DNA of 64,000 bases from Isoetes taiwanensis (taxonomy: Eukaryota > Streptophyta > Lycopodiopsida > Isoetales > Isoetaceae), in the NCBI GenBank assembly GCA_021234155.1, contig JAJEKV010000003.1, positions 21,250,386-21,314,385 of the forward strand. The letters run 5' to 3'. Position 1 is the stretch's first letter; each line of letters opens with the position of its first letter. This document shows positions 20,587 to 31,907 of this stretch, in pieces. The position numbers were made by a program, and so were the translations under genes. The notes under the pieces are model-generated. The model made no database searches, had not been told where the DNA came from, and was given only the letters and a program-made list of their open reading frames with translations.

Positions 20587-22116
20587 TTGGTGGCAACAGA
20601 TGCAAGCAAGATAGCAACAGGGGCAGTCTTGATGCAAGAAGGAAGGGTAGTCGCCTACGACTCGAAGAAGATGAACGACGCCGAGCAACGCTACCCAACC
20701 CATGATCAGGAGCTGCTAGCCATTGTCAGGGCATTGAGGATATGGAGGCATTATTTGCTGGGAAGGAAGTTTCAGTTAGATACTGATCACCAGAGCCTTC
20801 AGTATCTTTTCACCCAGCCACTCCTCAACTTAAGGCAAAGGAGGTGGATGGAATTCCTTGAGGAGTACGATTTTGATATTATATATAAGCCTGGTAAGCT
20901 TAATGTTGTAGCAGATGCCCTCTCTAGGAGGCCATTTCAGGCAAGGACGCATTGTAATGCGATTTCCACTCTTTCGAGTGAGTTTGGCAAGAAGATTGAG
21001 GAGTCCTTGCCAACCGATGTGGACTTCAAGGAGGTGTGGGAAAGCCTCTCCAAGGAAGCCAGAACAGACAAGGAGCGGGAAGCCTTCAAGCATTTTAAAA
21101 AGGAAGGCAACCTGTTGTACCACAAGCATAAGTTGTGTGTGCCCGAATCTTCAGGGGTAAGGAAGTTAATTCTTCATGACACACATAACAGCCCAATAGC
21201 GGGGCATGCTGGCTTCATGAAGACCTATTTCAAGATTCGAAGTAGTTACTTCTGGCCAGGAATGAAGAGGCAGATAGCTGCATATATTCGGGATTGCCAG
21301 TTATGTCAGCAGACCAAGGCGGAGCAACTTCGGATTCCGGGTGCTTTAGAGCCATTGGGGGTGCCAAATGCAAAGTGGGAGGTCATAAGCATGGATTTCA
21401 TCACAGGACTCCCTAGAACTCTTCGAGGCAAGGATGCATTGATGGTTGTCGTAGATAAGTTATCTAAGATGGCACATTTCGTGCCTTGCAAGACGACAGA
21501 CACCGCATTAGACACTGCCAAGTTATTTGTAAGGGAGATTTTTAGACTCCATGGCATGCCTCGGGAGATAATATCTGATAGAGATTCTAAGTTCATGAGT
21601 GCCTTTTGGCAGGATCTCTTTAGCACCATCCAGACGAAGCTCTCCATGAGTACGGCGTATCATCCTCAAACAGATGGCCAGACGGAAAGGACCAATCGGA
21701 TCATTGAAGACATGCTTCGAAGCTATGTGTGGAACAAGCAGTCCAAGTGGGATGAGTACATCCACTTGGTGGAATTCGCCTACAACAGTGCCAAGCAGGA
21801 GTCATCGCAGATGTCTCCTTTCATGATAAATTATGGCTACCAGTGCTTAACCCCGGATACCTGGCACAATCCTGTGTCCAAGGTAGAAGTATCCCAGCAG
21901 ATGTTAGGGGACATGCAGCAGCTAGTAGAGGAAGTAAGGGGTTATTTATTGGCAGCAAGAAGTCGGCAGAAGAGTGTAGCCGACAAGCACAGGACCGTAA
22001 GGGAGTTTAAGGTGGGCGATACCGTTTGGTTGAAGATCAAGGTGAAGCAAGCCAAGTCTTGGATTGGGAGCTGCAAGAAGCTTGCCCCTAGGTGGGCTGG
22101 GCGTTCAAGATTTTAG
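20587..22116 (+). CDS. pol: Chromovirus RNase H and integrase
   Basis: A 509-codon frame. RNase H: VATDASKIATGAVLMQ (first acidic residue), QELLAIVRAL, then LDTDHQSLQYL. Integrase: zinc-binding HDTHNSPIAGHAGF with CQLCQQTK. Catalytic core with Asp in ISMDFITGLP, Asp in IISDRDSKF, and Glu in QTDGQTERTNRIIE, the D,D(35)E triad. The GPY/F-like module is at VWLKIKVKQAKSW to KKLAPRWAG. The frame stops at 22114-22116 and continues 3 bases later. All key catalytic residues are visible. Confidence 0.95.
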   Translation: MVATDASKIATGAVLMQEGRVVAYDSKKMNDAEQRYPTHDQELLAIVRALRIWRHYLLGRKFQLDTDHQSLQYLFTQPLLNLRQRRWMEFLEEYDFDIIYKPGKLNVVADALSRRPFQARTHCNAISTLSSEFGKKIEESLPTDVDFKEVWESLSKEARTDKEREAFKHFKKEGNLLYHKHKLCVPESSGVRKLILHDTHNSPIAGHAGFMKTYFKIRSSYFWPGMKRQIAAYIRDCQLCQQTKAEQLRIPGALEPLGVPNAKWEVISMDFITGLPRTLRGKDALMVVVDKLSKMAHFVPCKTTDTALDTAKLFVREIFRLHGMPREIISDRDSKFMSAFWQDLFSTIQTKLSMSTAYHPQTDGQTERTNRIIEDMLRSYVWNKQSKWDEYIHLVEFAYNSAKQESSQMSPFMINYGYQCLTPDTWHNPVSKVEVSQQMLGDMQQLVEEVRGYLLAARSRQKSVADKHRTVREFKVGDTVWLKIKVKQAKSWIGSCKKLAPRWAGRSRF

Positions 22117-22119
22117 AGA

Positions 22120-22479
22120 GTGGGCTCTCAAGCCTACAAGTTGGATCTTCCAGCCCATCTTAAGGTCCACAAGGTCTTCCACGTAAGTTTATTAAAAGGC
22201 ACAATCCTAACCACGAGGGAGGTTTTGGATACTCCAACCTTGTTGGAAATGACGGAGGAGCAAGTAGAAATAGTGCCCGAGTTACTTCTTGATAAGTCAT
22301 TCAAGAAGACTAGGAGGTCTCAGTTCCTCCAATATTTGGTTAAGTGGAAGCACTTACCCGTGGAAGATGCGACATGGGTATTGAAGCAAGATTTGGAGAA
22401 GCAATACCCAGAGTTTATGAAGGAATTTGATGGGCGAGTCGTCTCCGACTTGGTCGACCCCGACTTGCCAGGTGGTTAG
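22120..22479 (+). CDS. pol: Integrase C-terminus with chromodomain
   Basis: A 119-codon frame continuing the integrase tail: YKLDLPAHLKVHKVFHVSLL, which is the standard end of plant chromoviral integrase. The chromodomain follows with LQYLVKWKHLPVEDATWVL, matching the YLVKW...TW core. Chromodomains of this group guide insertion to silent chromatin marked on the H3 tail. One to two aromatic-cage positions are uncertain, as in the plant group II type. Ends with TAG before a long 3' region. Confidence 0.88.
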   Translation: MGSQAYKLDLPAHLKVHKVFHVSLLKGTILTTREVLDTPTLLEMTEEQVEIVPELLLDKSFKKTRRSQFLQYLVKWKHLPVEDATWVLKQDLEKQYPEFMKEFDGRVVSDLVDPDLPGG

Positions 22480-22549
22480 CTAGTATGTTGTTAGTTAGCT
22501 TTGAGCCTGGCGCATGCATTCTAGTTAGGAGGGTGCATGTGCCAGAACC

Positions 22550-22915
22550 TTGGATCGTGTGGGCGATGATGGGATACGCCTTTAGGGCATTCTCTAGGCC
22601 ACACGCGCACCAAAGAGGTGCGCATGACCATTAGGGTCATGCAGTGAGGAATGAGGCATGGTGGGCGATGATGGGACATCGATCGGATGATCTCTATGCC
22701 ACGATCGCGGGAAACGCACACCTGGCCGATAGGGGAGGGTCATGGTGAAGCTTAAGTGATCATGCGCGATGATGGGATCGTGAGGCGTTCCCCTAGCTAA
22801 AACCCCGGGGCATGATGCCTTTGGGGTGTACTCGATCCGAGGGGGATCGTGTACAAGGTAGCACTCGATCATGGGCAATGATGGGAGCATCTTAAATGAT
22901 CCCTAAGCTCAAATC
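22550..22915 (+). repeat. Degenerate tandem repeat in 3' untranslated region
   Basis: GGGCGATGATGGGA or a close variant occurs four times (near 22562, 22669, 22766 and 22875), about 95-110 bp apart. The intervening sequence includes ACGCGCACC / CGCGGGAAACGC-like blocks. No long frame is convincing. The role, if any, is unknown. Confidence 0.55.
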
Positions 22916-23341
22916 CGAAAGGGCCATGATCTTGGGCAGGGTAGTAGGACAACCTTGAGCCAGTAGTTCGGCTCAAGGAGGTAAGGGGGGTGGTCCCCTA
23001 AAACCACAAATTATTAACTAAACTAACGTAATGTGCTCCTTTTGCAGGCAAGTAGAAGGAGGACTTCAACGAGGAGCGCGTTACGAGAAGATAGGGGGAG
23101 CCATAATTAGATTATGAACCCTAATAATTCTTATAATAGTATTTTGAATTATTATAAGAAATAACGATGTTAAGGCTATATAATTTTGTATAAGTACAAA
23201 TATGGCCTAAAATTTTGACTTGAACTAATAAAAACTTGATTGCTAAGCTAAGCTAAAGGTTATGACATGTTGTTGTGTTTGCAGGCATAAGGTAGGTTCG
23301 TCACCTTAAGCAATAATCTTTGAGGACAACGACATTGTCCT

Positions 23342-23350
23342 AAGGGGGAG
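23342..23350 (+). promoter_or_regulatory. Polypurine tract
   Basis: AAGGGGGAG lies two bases before the 3' LTR start (23353), in the position and composition of the plus-strand primer for reverse transcription. Confidence 0.9.
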
Positions 23351-23352
23351 AA

Positions 23353-24992
23353 TGTGACGGTCCAGGGGAATATACGCCATAAATACGTATATTCCTGGAT
23401 CCGTCACCATACAAGTCTATCTTCATAGCCTTGTATACCATAGATTGTGGCACTAGGGGGCATGGCTAAGTTATTTCCATAACTTAGCCCACCATAGGTT
23501 AAGCCATTATCCACGTGGCCTTAACCTATTGGGGCACCGCCACACAGGACTCACCCGATTGGTGCCACGTGGCATCCTAAGTGGACCTAACTTATATAGG
23601 CATAAACCCTAACCCTAGGCCTCTTTCCAGCTCTAGCACCCAGAGACTCACCTACTTGTTGAAACCTGGTTTTGAACATGCTCGTTAATGGCATAGGCTG
23701 GTGCAAAGAGCCAGTGAGAGGTAGACCCGTTCTTGGAGGAGGAACAGCAGCTTGTGAGTCGAAGACTATGGAGGCGCCCGGATATGGAGGGAGAGCATCA
23801 GGAGCAGGTATGTAGGTAGTAGTTGTGATAGCTCATCTGGGATTAGCATTCCAGATGTGCTAGTATTTTGTATTTAGAGTAGAGCCATCCTAGAACCCAT
23901 ATTCAACATCTTGAACCCTAATCAAGGAACCCTAACTATTGGTTAGTTGTATGATTAGGTTAAGATGTTCTTCTTATGATTATTCTCATGATGTGATGGT
24001 TATGTGATGTTGGTTGATCATGTTTGCTCCTCTTGTATTGGGAAGGGGGGTAGAGACCTAGGGCCATATGTAGTATGTTCCTAGAGTAGATCCCTTAGTT
24101 CCTATTAGTTGCGGCCTGTGCATAGGAGCCCACCAGGCTATTGAGGCTATGATATGACTCAGCACCAGATAACGGGGCTAGAGGGAAAGTGGAGGGAGGA
24201 TCCCTGCCGAGTGGGGGCTTCGGGGGATCCCATAGTGGGCTAGGCTTATGGTCGGTCACTTCGTGTGGGCCGAGCATGGGTCCGACACCTCCTGGGGCAA
24301 TGGTGTTGCCCTGCTTCTCGGGAGCTGCAAGTGTTGGCTTGGCTCTCGTTTTGGGGGGTTAGTCGGGTACGAATCGTGTGTCGTCACGATTCTCTAGCCG
24401 CCCACGGCACCTCTAGACCCTGGGAAGGGGAGATGCAACCCTTCCTGCCTCATCGGACCAGGAGATGCAACTGGAGTAGTCCCGATGGGTGATGCCATGG
24501 GATTAGCGTGATCCAGGAAGGCTAGAGTCCTGTCGAGCCCTGATCTAGCCCATCCGCAAAGTATGCACGGGGAGGGGCGGATGGAGTGGTCAACCCTAGC
24601 CATTGTTCTATGCCAGCCCTGCGCCATTGCCATGACTCGGTCGCTCTATCTTGAGACCTAGCCCGGTCCCCCCTCCTCCCACAGTCCGTAGGGGTAGGAG
24701 CTCTCCTGTTTTATGGTTTGTGATTATCATCTATGCATTGGATTATGTGTGATGCCCTACCCTTCGAGGTAGTATTTGTATATGTTGATGCTAGTTCTGA
24801 CGTGTTATCGCTTTCGCTGTTATAGGAGCCCATAGGGGAAGGGCGCGCAAGACACCTTCGTGTTCCCTTCCCGCACTAAGAGTCACCTCAGAGTGCGGGG
24901 TAGACGAAGGGCCCATGCGGTTGTTGAGCCGGATGGGGGATTTCCTGCCGAGTGTACGGCCGGGCGCCGTATGTTTAGCAGGGAGCGTCACA
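23353..24992 (+). repeat. 3' LTR
   Basis: Same ends as the 5' LTR. The first about 300 bases and the last about 270 bases appear almost identical to the 5' copy. Differences cluster near 23658-23735 and 24113-24690, with many one- to three-base indels in GC-rich words. That pattern does not look like ordinary ageing. Confidence 0.95.
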
Positions 24993-25380
24993 GAGCTATT
25001 TTGATATGAAAGGCAACTGCCTACTAAAAAAGGCTAAAGTCGTGGAGAGATCTATAAATAGAAGCTGAACTTCAGTTGGAAATATCTCTGCAACCAGAGC
25101 TCCAATTGAGGCGACCTTTACTTCATTGGAACCGGCTCGGAGCCTAGTTTCCGAATTGGATGTCTTATAATTCATCCGTATGCGGGAGTAATGGCTGAAA
25201 ACGTGACAAGGGGTCACAAATTATTGCTATAGGGACATTACAGATTTGCAATTGCTTTCTGATCTGTGGCTACTTGGAGTAGTGAAATTATCCTGGAGGG
25301 CTAATAAGCCAGATGCCAGAGCTTTGTATTTGCCATAGCACTTGTGTTTTGCCTTGTATTTGTCATAGCACTTAAGCATG
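24993..25380. repeat. Right part of the split dispersed repeat
   Basis: Starting at GAGCTATTTTGATATGAAAG it matches 45722-46160 in the same order: GGCAACTGCCT, CAGAGCTCC.ATTGAGGC.ACCTTTACTTC, GATTTGCAATTGCTTTCTG, CCAGATGCCAGAGC. Small indels separate the copies. Its identity is unknown; an old LTR or non-autonomous element is possible. Confidence 0.8.
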
Positions 25381-25479
25381 GTTTCGTTAATTGGAGAGAA
25401 TAACGTGATTTTGAGAATTTTAACCTCAGCTAATCTAGTCAAGCAAGAGTATTTTCTCCTACTTCTAAAGCACGAGTAT

Positions 25480-25614
25480 TGATACATACACCACTATTAT
25501 TAATAGTAGATACATACACCACTATTATTGATAGTAGATACATACACCACTATTATTGATAGTAGATACAGACATTATTATTGTTGATAGTAGATACATA
25601 CACCATTATTATTC
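25480..25614. repeat. Minisatellite, about 28-bp unit
   Basis: About five copies of a unit built from TACATACACCACTATTATT and GATAGTAGA. Units 1-3 are nearly identical; units 4 and 5 have small changes (CAGACATTATTATTG). Confidence 0.9.
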
Positions 25615-25932
25615 ATGGGTATAAATATATCCGCACTTGAGTGCAGGAAGCATTCATTTGCAATGTCTCGACAGTCAGGATCTGCTACCGATAGAGCATG
25701 GTTGCCTGCTCCTGCTACCGATATCGAGACCATCACTTGCTCCATGACTTGCAATGAGCTGGTTAAATGCATCCAGGCAGGCATCCAGCTTGATCCATAC
25801 TTGCTGTCCATAGCTAATCGCTGCGAGATGGATTCTCTTGGTTACCACCGTGTTGTTATTCATCTCGTATGGTTTCATGAGCGCTACGCCTATGAGATTA
25901 ACTCCATATGCCTGCGTGGTCACGACGAGTAA
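25615..25932 (+). CDS. Unrecognised ORF of 105 codons
   Basis: ATG-started frame (MGINISALECRKHSF) ending at TAA. It contains TCNELVKCIQAGIQLDPYLL and HLVWFHERYAYEINSICLRG. Composition is protein-like, but no domain is recognised and both neighbours are repeats. It could be a short gene or a transposon scrap. Confidence 0.3.
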   Translation: MGINISALECRKHSFAMSRQSGSATDRAWLPAPATDIETITCSMTCNELVKCIQAGIQLDPYLLSIANRCEMDSLGYHRVVIHLVWFHERYAYEINSICLRGHDE

Positions 25933-26083
25933 CTGTTGTGATATAACTGTGCTTTAGGTGTATGTATCACCTATTCAGCAATGTACAATGTAGTGATGTT
26001 CTGGCATATAAGATATAGTAATGTATAAGAGCTCTTGTATTAATCTGAAAAATGCAGAGAGTAATGAAGAGAGAGTAACTTGC

Positions 26084-28760
26084 TTAGTTGTCCTCGTCAC
26101 CTTCAGTTGCCTCTTTAGCCAGTAGTTCCTGCAGTTGTACACCTACATTTGCAGGGATTATTGTGAACAATGGCTTGGCCTCAATCACCCAACCATAGTC
26201 TATGGTTTTGAGAGGCTGATAGCGTGGTCTGTCATTAGGATTCGGTCTCCATTTTTTATGCTAGCAATCCCGATATTGTTGAGCATATGTAGTACCTTTC
26301 CTAGCAACTGGCTCCCACCAAGACACAAGAACCTCTTCATAATGTGGAAGAGCCGGGTCTTGTACAGGGTCCTCTTCTGCATATGCTACCCATGCAGGAC
26401 ACGCATCTCCCGGCCTGACAACCAAGAACATGCCTTTCTGAACATCCTAGTATGGGTCGAATATTTCCACTGCATTTTTAAGTTTATCCTTTGCAGGTCC
26501 CACGTAAGGTGGGGAAACATTGTATTCATCAACTACAATTGGATCTGGCTCGGCTAATGGTTCTTGCCTTGTTTGAGGCCAAAAGCTATGTATGTTAGTA
26601 TTGCCAGGGGGAACATCCCCTAGTACACGCATCAGATCAGACCAGTAGTCAACAACTTCACTCATGTAAGAATTGGACCATGAGTTCACTCCAGCCCTAG
26701 AGATATTAGCCCAATGCATCATGTACTTTGAAAAGAGAACCTCAAAGCATCTATGTCCTTTAGGCTTGCATATGGCTTCACAGACTTTGGAGAGCCAATC
26801 AGTATCATGGGCACAACATTGTCATCGGCTTTCCACATCCGAATACCCTTATCTGGCAACCATTCTCTATGGCCTGGTCTCATCTTGTAATACATTAGTG
26901 GCCATCCATCCTTCATGCAGAACTTGAACAATAAGGGCTCCAAATGACCAACCAAGCGCTCCTTCTTATCAGGAATGTATCCTTTTACGAAAGACTTCCA
27001 ATCAGGAACTTCTGTAACAAGGTATGGTGTTGGTGCCTTGGTGCTACATTCTTGAAAGAGTCGCCTTAGCTCTAGAATAGTAAGTGCATTCGACCTGCGC
27101 ATTAAAGTGGAGTAGTTACCAAAGAGTGCATCAATATCATCATGGACATATCCAACCATCATAAAACCTAGCTGTATTTGTTCAAAGACACCAATCAAAC
27201 AAGATAGGAAAGATAAGAGAAGAGATATATATTCTTGTTCTGGCCTGAGCAGTTGCCTAACTGCAAGTATAGCCTTCTGGGTAACTTCTTAAGTTGAGCA
27301 TTTTGCCATGGGGTGCTATAAGTTTTTTGGTTCTCAACCCAATGCTATTAAGAAGTGTTAATCCCCAAATGCACTCAGGGCGGCCTTCTTCTCTCAAATG
27401 GCCCCAGTTGTCTTTAGAAGTATCCTCCAAAGTTTTGATAGCGTGATTCAAAGAACCAACATGAAAATTCGAATCATCCTTCCAAAGGTCGATTGAGAAA
27501 TGACCTGTGACTGTGATCGACCAACATGAAAATTCGAATCATCCTTCCAAAGGTCGATTGAGAAATGACCTGTCCCTCACACCATCGACTGTGATTTTGG
27601 ATCTATGAGGCATAGTTTCTGCATTCTCGTCTATGTACATAGATAGCACAACGTTACCTGCAAGTGTATGAGATCTTATTTTCTTAGACCCCATATTCCT
27701 ATGCTCAGCTACTCTGTGACCACCCAAGAAAAATTTTCTCCACTTGTAGATAGACATTGGTATGCCGTAGGCCCTATGCCAAGCTTTTAAGCAAACTTCT
27801 TTATTATTTAATATGACTTTCTTGACCTGTCCATTAACTGAACAAACATCTAGCATATTGTAAGCAAATGTAGTCCTATCAGCTGCTTTCATATTCCAAT
27901 AGAATTTTCTTATTTGTATAACCTCATTGGAAGAAAAGCTGGCACAACACCTCCTCAAGCAACACAATGAAGACTTGAAGTCTAAGACAGCACTGGTCGT
28001 GGTTTTCCTTTCACATTTAGTTGGGAGGGGAGGTGATCTCAGCGTTCGATTTACCATATTGTATGGCCTCTTCCTTCCATGAGCTATTTCTGGCTTTATT
28101 GCATAGTGTTCCACCTCTCTGTCCTCCTTGACTACAGCCGTTATAAGCTTCGATACAGGGACGCTATCAACCAGCACAAGAGAAGTCTTCCATCTGACTA
28201 AGTCATGCATTTTCGGCGTTTCTGTACAAGCTTGACACCTCATCGATGGCTTCTCTGGCATAGGCCGCAGGCTCATTATAGTAGCAGCTATACAATCTTC
28301 ACCCAACCGCATATCTGAAATGGCGTGATTGGGGTCGGTGAAAACAATTGCATCGGTGGGATATGGGATGTCTGAGCATTCATGCAGAAGCGTACAAGCA
28401 CGATCGATAAGGTCCCTTGACATGGCTTTAGGGGCGTCCGCATCACCTAGATGAATCGGCTCCACTGGGTCTTGCCATACTATCGCTTTGATCGTGCCTG
28501 CGGCGCGGGGGGTTTGAAAAATCTTGCACCTCGCCTGCCATGTTAGCTATGTCCTTGGTGGGCCATAAAATAAAGGCACCTTTGGAGTCCAATAGGGTTC
28601 TGTTTCAGGATACGGCAACGGGAAAATCTCTTCCAGAATACATTCCAGGGACACAACTGCACATCTTTCAGGCAAGGGCAAATTGTGATGCCTGATGTAA
28701 TCGTGCATCTTCCCTTCTGCAACCTTCCTGCCATTGATAATCACTGTCCATCGCAACAAT
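26084..28760 (-). pseudogene. DUF7869-type (transposon-associated) protein, frame-broken
   Basis: Minus-strand coding blocks from about 28759 to the TAA at 26084-26086. The central part has AWHRAYGIPMSIYKWRKFF (about 27760), as in plant and animal proteins with this architecture. Further on comes VFEQIQLGFMMVGYVHDDID, where the family usually reads VGHTHDDID, followed by FGNYSTLMRR. The tail is acidic (EATEGDEDN). I recall this as DUF7869, a family common in algae and early land plants and linked to mobile DNA; unchecked. Frames change near 28465, 27530, 27230 and 26440. A 54-bp direct duplication (27456-27573) causes one break. A central Cys-rich patch (SSLCCLRRCCA) is visible. Confidence 0.7.
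27456..27573. repeat. Direct duplication of about 54 bp inside the DUF7869 gene
   Basis: The stretch starting ACCAACATGAAAATTCGAAT and ending GAAATGACCTGT occurs at 27456-27509 and again at 27520-27573 without change, separated by GACTGTGATCG. The two copies put different frames in use, so the duplication breaks the ORF. Confidence 0.9.
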
Positions 28761-29029
28761 GCCTCCTATCAAAGTCACTAAACTCTTTGAAATTGCAAGT
28801 CCAAGTCCTGTGCCACCATATTCGTGAGACACAGAAATGCGTGGAAAAGCCGCCCTTTGTAACTAGATCAATCCCAACACGTGCCTTGGTGGCTATTGCT
28901 CCCCACGTGGCGTTATGAATTACAAAGACCTATTACAATTTCTTGCAATCTTTATATGCAATCCCTCTTTTGAGAGGAGGAGCTCGACCCATCTGCAAGG
29001 GCATACTTGAAATATGAATATGAAATATG

Positions 29030-30161
29030 TGGGTGTTGTGATAGCCGCCATGTAGGGTCTCGACGCGGTTTTCTTCATAACTTCTGGCTCGAGTGTCAGA
29101 TTCGGGTGTTTTTTAGTGTGTCGGAAAGCTAGAGATTTGAGCTTTCCATTGGTGTTTTGTTGTGTCTATCTGGGCCGGATTGGAGTTTACAGATTTCGGC
29201 TACCATGGCAAACCCTAGTTTGCCAGCTTCCGAAACACGTTCGTCAGCCAAGAAAGTGGTAGGTGATTCTGCTTCTTCTTTTGCACATGATATGAATTCT
29301 CCTTTTCCACTTCCTAATTTACCCAATAATTCTCGCCTCAATCCTCTTGCTTTTGACCCTTCTCCTCTTGATATGAGTACAAGCTTGCAACACTTTCCCC
29401 TTCTTTCTAAATCTGCACCTTTATCTACCTCTCAAGTAGAGATCACTGTAAATACTTCTACTGTTGCTTTTGCTTCTTGTTTGCCTACTTCTGCGGGGCG
29501 TGTCTCTGCTCCTTCTGCTCCTTGGGGTTCTTCTGATGTTGTGGCTAGAATGCCTTCTACACGATTTAGCGATTGGATCAAACGTGATTTGACATCTAGT
29601 GTGCAATCCGCTCGGCACTAGTTAATTTGCCAGTATAACCAGCTCTTGTGCCTTCTTCTCTAGCTATTTCTGCACCATCGCCTTCTTCTAGTGTATCTCC
29701 GTCTCAGTCTACATCAGTAGACCCTCTTAATGAGGATCAACACTCTCGTCTTCAGGACATTGCTCACAAGCAAGAATTATTGGAAGAAGGATGGTCTACT
29801 CCATGCTTGAAGAAGCTTACACGTCGCAAAAATAGCTCGGCTCCTCAATCTGTGGTAGTTCACTCTGTAGCTCAAGTATCTGCTACGATTGTTACAGCAG
29901 ATGTCTCTGATTCAGTGGCATTGAGACACCAGGGAGCAGATCAAGTTGTTGTTAATGATTCTATGGATGTGGAAGTTTGACCTGGTTAAAGTAACTTTTC
30001 TATAAATATGATTATATATTATTCTTCTCTTTGTAGGAGAGGAAAATAATGTGAAGTTGGATCTAATTGTCGACTGGGTTTTTTATTCCTGTCTCTGCAT
30101 TGTATTATGTATTATGATGGAGTGTTATTAATAAAGTCTGAAATCCTTCAAAAAAAAAAAG
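29030..30161 (+). mobile_element. Candidate non-autonomous LINE-like element
   Basis: A plus-strand unit with a GC-rich leader, an ATG in good context (29205, ACCATGG), a Ser/Pro-rich frame MANPSLPASETRSSAKK to 29621, a second Ser/Pro-rich frame 29648-29980 ending in VNDSMDVEV, and a 3' tail with AATAAAGTCTGAAATCC plus 10 A. Low-complexity N-termini followed by a short 3' end are typical of LINE ORF1 starts in plants. I infer that the pol part was deleted internally. No target duplication was found. A processed gene copy is an alternative. Confidence 0.45.
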
Positions 30162-30878
30162 GCTCTGCCTTGATGACGCTATGTAGAATACCAATTAAAT
30201 AGAGAAAGAAATAGCTAAAAGCTGAGTGATATATGTTGCTTACCCTGTGCCATGCACATACCAAATAAAATTAATTAGCAGATGGCCATTGTTTTAGCTG
30301 TAATGAATTGAAGAAGCAAAACCTCAAGAGAAAAGTAGCATTCGGTTCCAACTTGGAATCTAAAATTCGGAGGAGAACATGTAAACGGAACCGAGATGCT
30401 AGAATCCGAAACCCTAACAAACCACAAAAATGTTTAGAGCTTGATGTCGATTTTTGTGTTTCGAATAAGAGGGGTTGTTTCGGCATACCTGAGGCTGCGG
30501 AAAACTCCCTAATTCCTACAGCAACAATCCCGAAATGCCATAGCCTAGGTTTCAAAAATCAAGATCGATGTTGGTAGAAGTGGTAAGCAAATCTTCATGA
30601 AATAGATGGGAAAAATTGATTTTGGCTGAGGTGGCTTGCTACGTGGATAGCCAGAAAATGTTGTAGGGGGGTACGCAGAAACTTTTGTAGGGGGTTAGGC
30701 ATAAAATGTTGTTGTGGGGGGTTTGGCAAGCCTGTTAAAAACTTTAAAAGAAAAATATCAAGGATCAAATAAAACAATGTTGGCGCCATCAATATTTAGA
30801 TGAGCGCTACCAATATCTACTCGATCTATAAAGAAAAATGCTACTCTAGCATGTTGCAGTGGTAGGGCACCATTGCCG

Positions 30879-30880
<2 letters not shown>

Positions 30881-30935
<55 letters not shown>

Positions 30936-31075
30936 TAGATAGATAGATAGATAGATAGTATTTTTACGTCATGCCACATTGGCAGCATCCATGAGGACAT
31001 ATGACGGACCCCCAGAGACTTGAACACAAGATCTCTTAATTGCTAACCCAATGGACTAGCCACTAAACCGAACAA
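30881..31075 (-). mobile_element. tRNA-derived SINE with (GATA)n tail
   Basis: Reading on the minus strand, a tRNA-like head with box A-like TTAGTGGCTAGTCCA and box B-like TGTGTTCAAGTCTC (31010-31075). The body then ends GTGGCATGACGTAAAAATAC and runs into a (TATC)n microsatellite (30881-30959). The 3' body resembles the candidate SINE at 51060-51335, whose body ends GTGGCGTGACGTTAAAATC and then (TTC)n. Confidence 0.6.
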
Positions 31076-31319
31076 AGGGGAACAAAAAAAAAAAGAAAGA
31101 AAAAGACTAAAAAGAAAATAGATTTTTGTCCAGCTAGCTGCCACCGCTAGTCCGATAGTCCAAGTGCGTGAACCCACTCGATTTTTGACGTGATATTGGC
31201 TTCCACCAAGAGGTTCCCTAGCACATACTCTTCCATCTATATATAAAATTAGTCAGTCAAAATCCTTGCTTGTTGGCTTCTAGACCTGCTCATTCTAGCA
31301 ATATTTCTCCCTTTTGAGC

Positions 31320-31907
31320 TAATTCTTCAATGTATCTAGCCAATGGATAAACAGACATGCTGCGCACAAAATGTGGAGTGTTCCCGAAGTAAAGAATGAG
31401 TATTATAAGCGAGTAGTGAACCCTACCTTACAAGGAGCTTCTTACCACAAAGAAGGGATTTCCATGAAACTTAGGAATATCATTAGTAGAATGAGGCTCA
31501 GCTCCCATCATCTTGGAGTTGAAGTTGGGCGTCCCTCATGAGCTAAGAACAAATGCAATTGAAGATGAGGAGCATGTAATCCTGCATTGTCCGACTTACA
31601 AATGTTGTAGATGTAAGCACGGTATTTTGGTTGGGGAGTTGACACAGTTTTTTGAGCTTCCTGCAACTTTAGTTGGAAAATTTCTCGTTGAGATATTGCA
31701 GATAAGAGAAATGAGTATTCGGAAATTGAAGTTGATGACAACAATAGATGAAAATTATGCAGAAGATAGAGCTAGTATATTCCTACCAGAGGACATTCCA
31801 GATGAACTAATTTACGATGGAAATTATGTATTTTGAACGTCTTCTAGACCCGATGGTCTCATAGACGTAGTAATAAACAAAACATTTCATTTCATTTCAT
31901 TTCTGAC
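31320..31907 (+). pseudogene. LINE 3' fragment with microsatellite tail
   Basis: The frame 31513-31836 carries EDEEHVILHCPTYK, the Cys/His motif near the C-terminus of many LINE RTs. After TGA come GGTCTCATAGACGTAGTAAT and a short (ATTTC)n tail. A similar GGTCTC...GA.G tail ends the LINE at 33890 and the scrap near 58000. The upstream part is absent. Confidence 0.6.

Larger units (their letters stand above)
11845..24992 (+). mobile_element. Complete Ty3/gypsy chromovirus carrying a histone H3-like ORF
   Basis: The element is 13,148 bp, bounded by LTRs of 1,636 and 1,640 bp that begin TGTGACG and end CGTCACA. It is flanked by the direct duplication GAGCT (11840-11844 and 24993-24997). Order: 5' LTR, Met-tRNA PBS, H3-fold ORF, unknown ORF, gag, protease, RT, RNase H, integrase, chromodomain, PPT, 3' LTR. 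Integrase after RNase H plus a C-terminal chromodomain place it among chromoviruses. Extra length relative to typical 5-7 kb chromoviruses comes from the long LTRs and the roughly 4 kb of additional sequence between PBS and gag. The pol frames are interrupted at several points, so this copy as written is probably non-autonomous, unless the breaks are assembly error. Confidence 0.93.

Noticed and set aside
30308-30577. Plus-strand ORF of 89 codons (KKQNLKRKVAFGSNLE)
   Set aside because: Opposed by an equally long minus-strand frame, no domain, no start context, in repeat-rich DNA. I could not support either.
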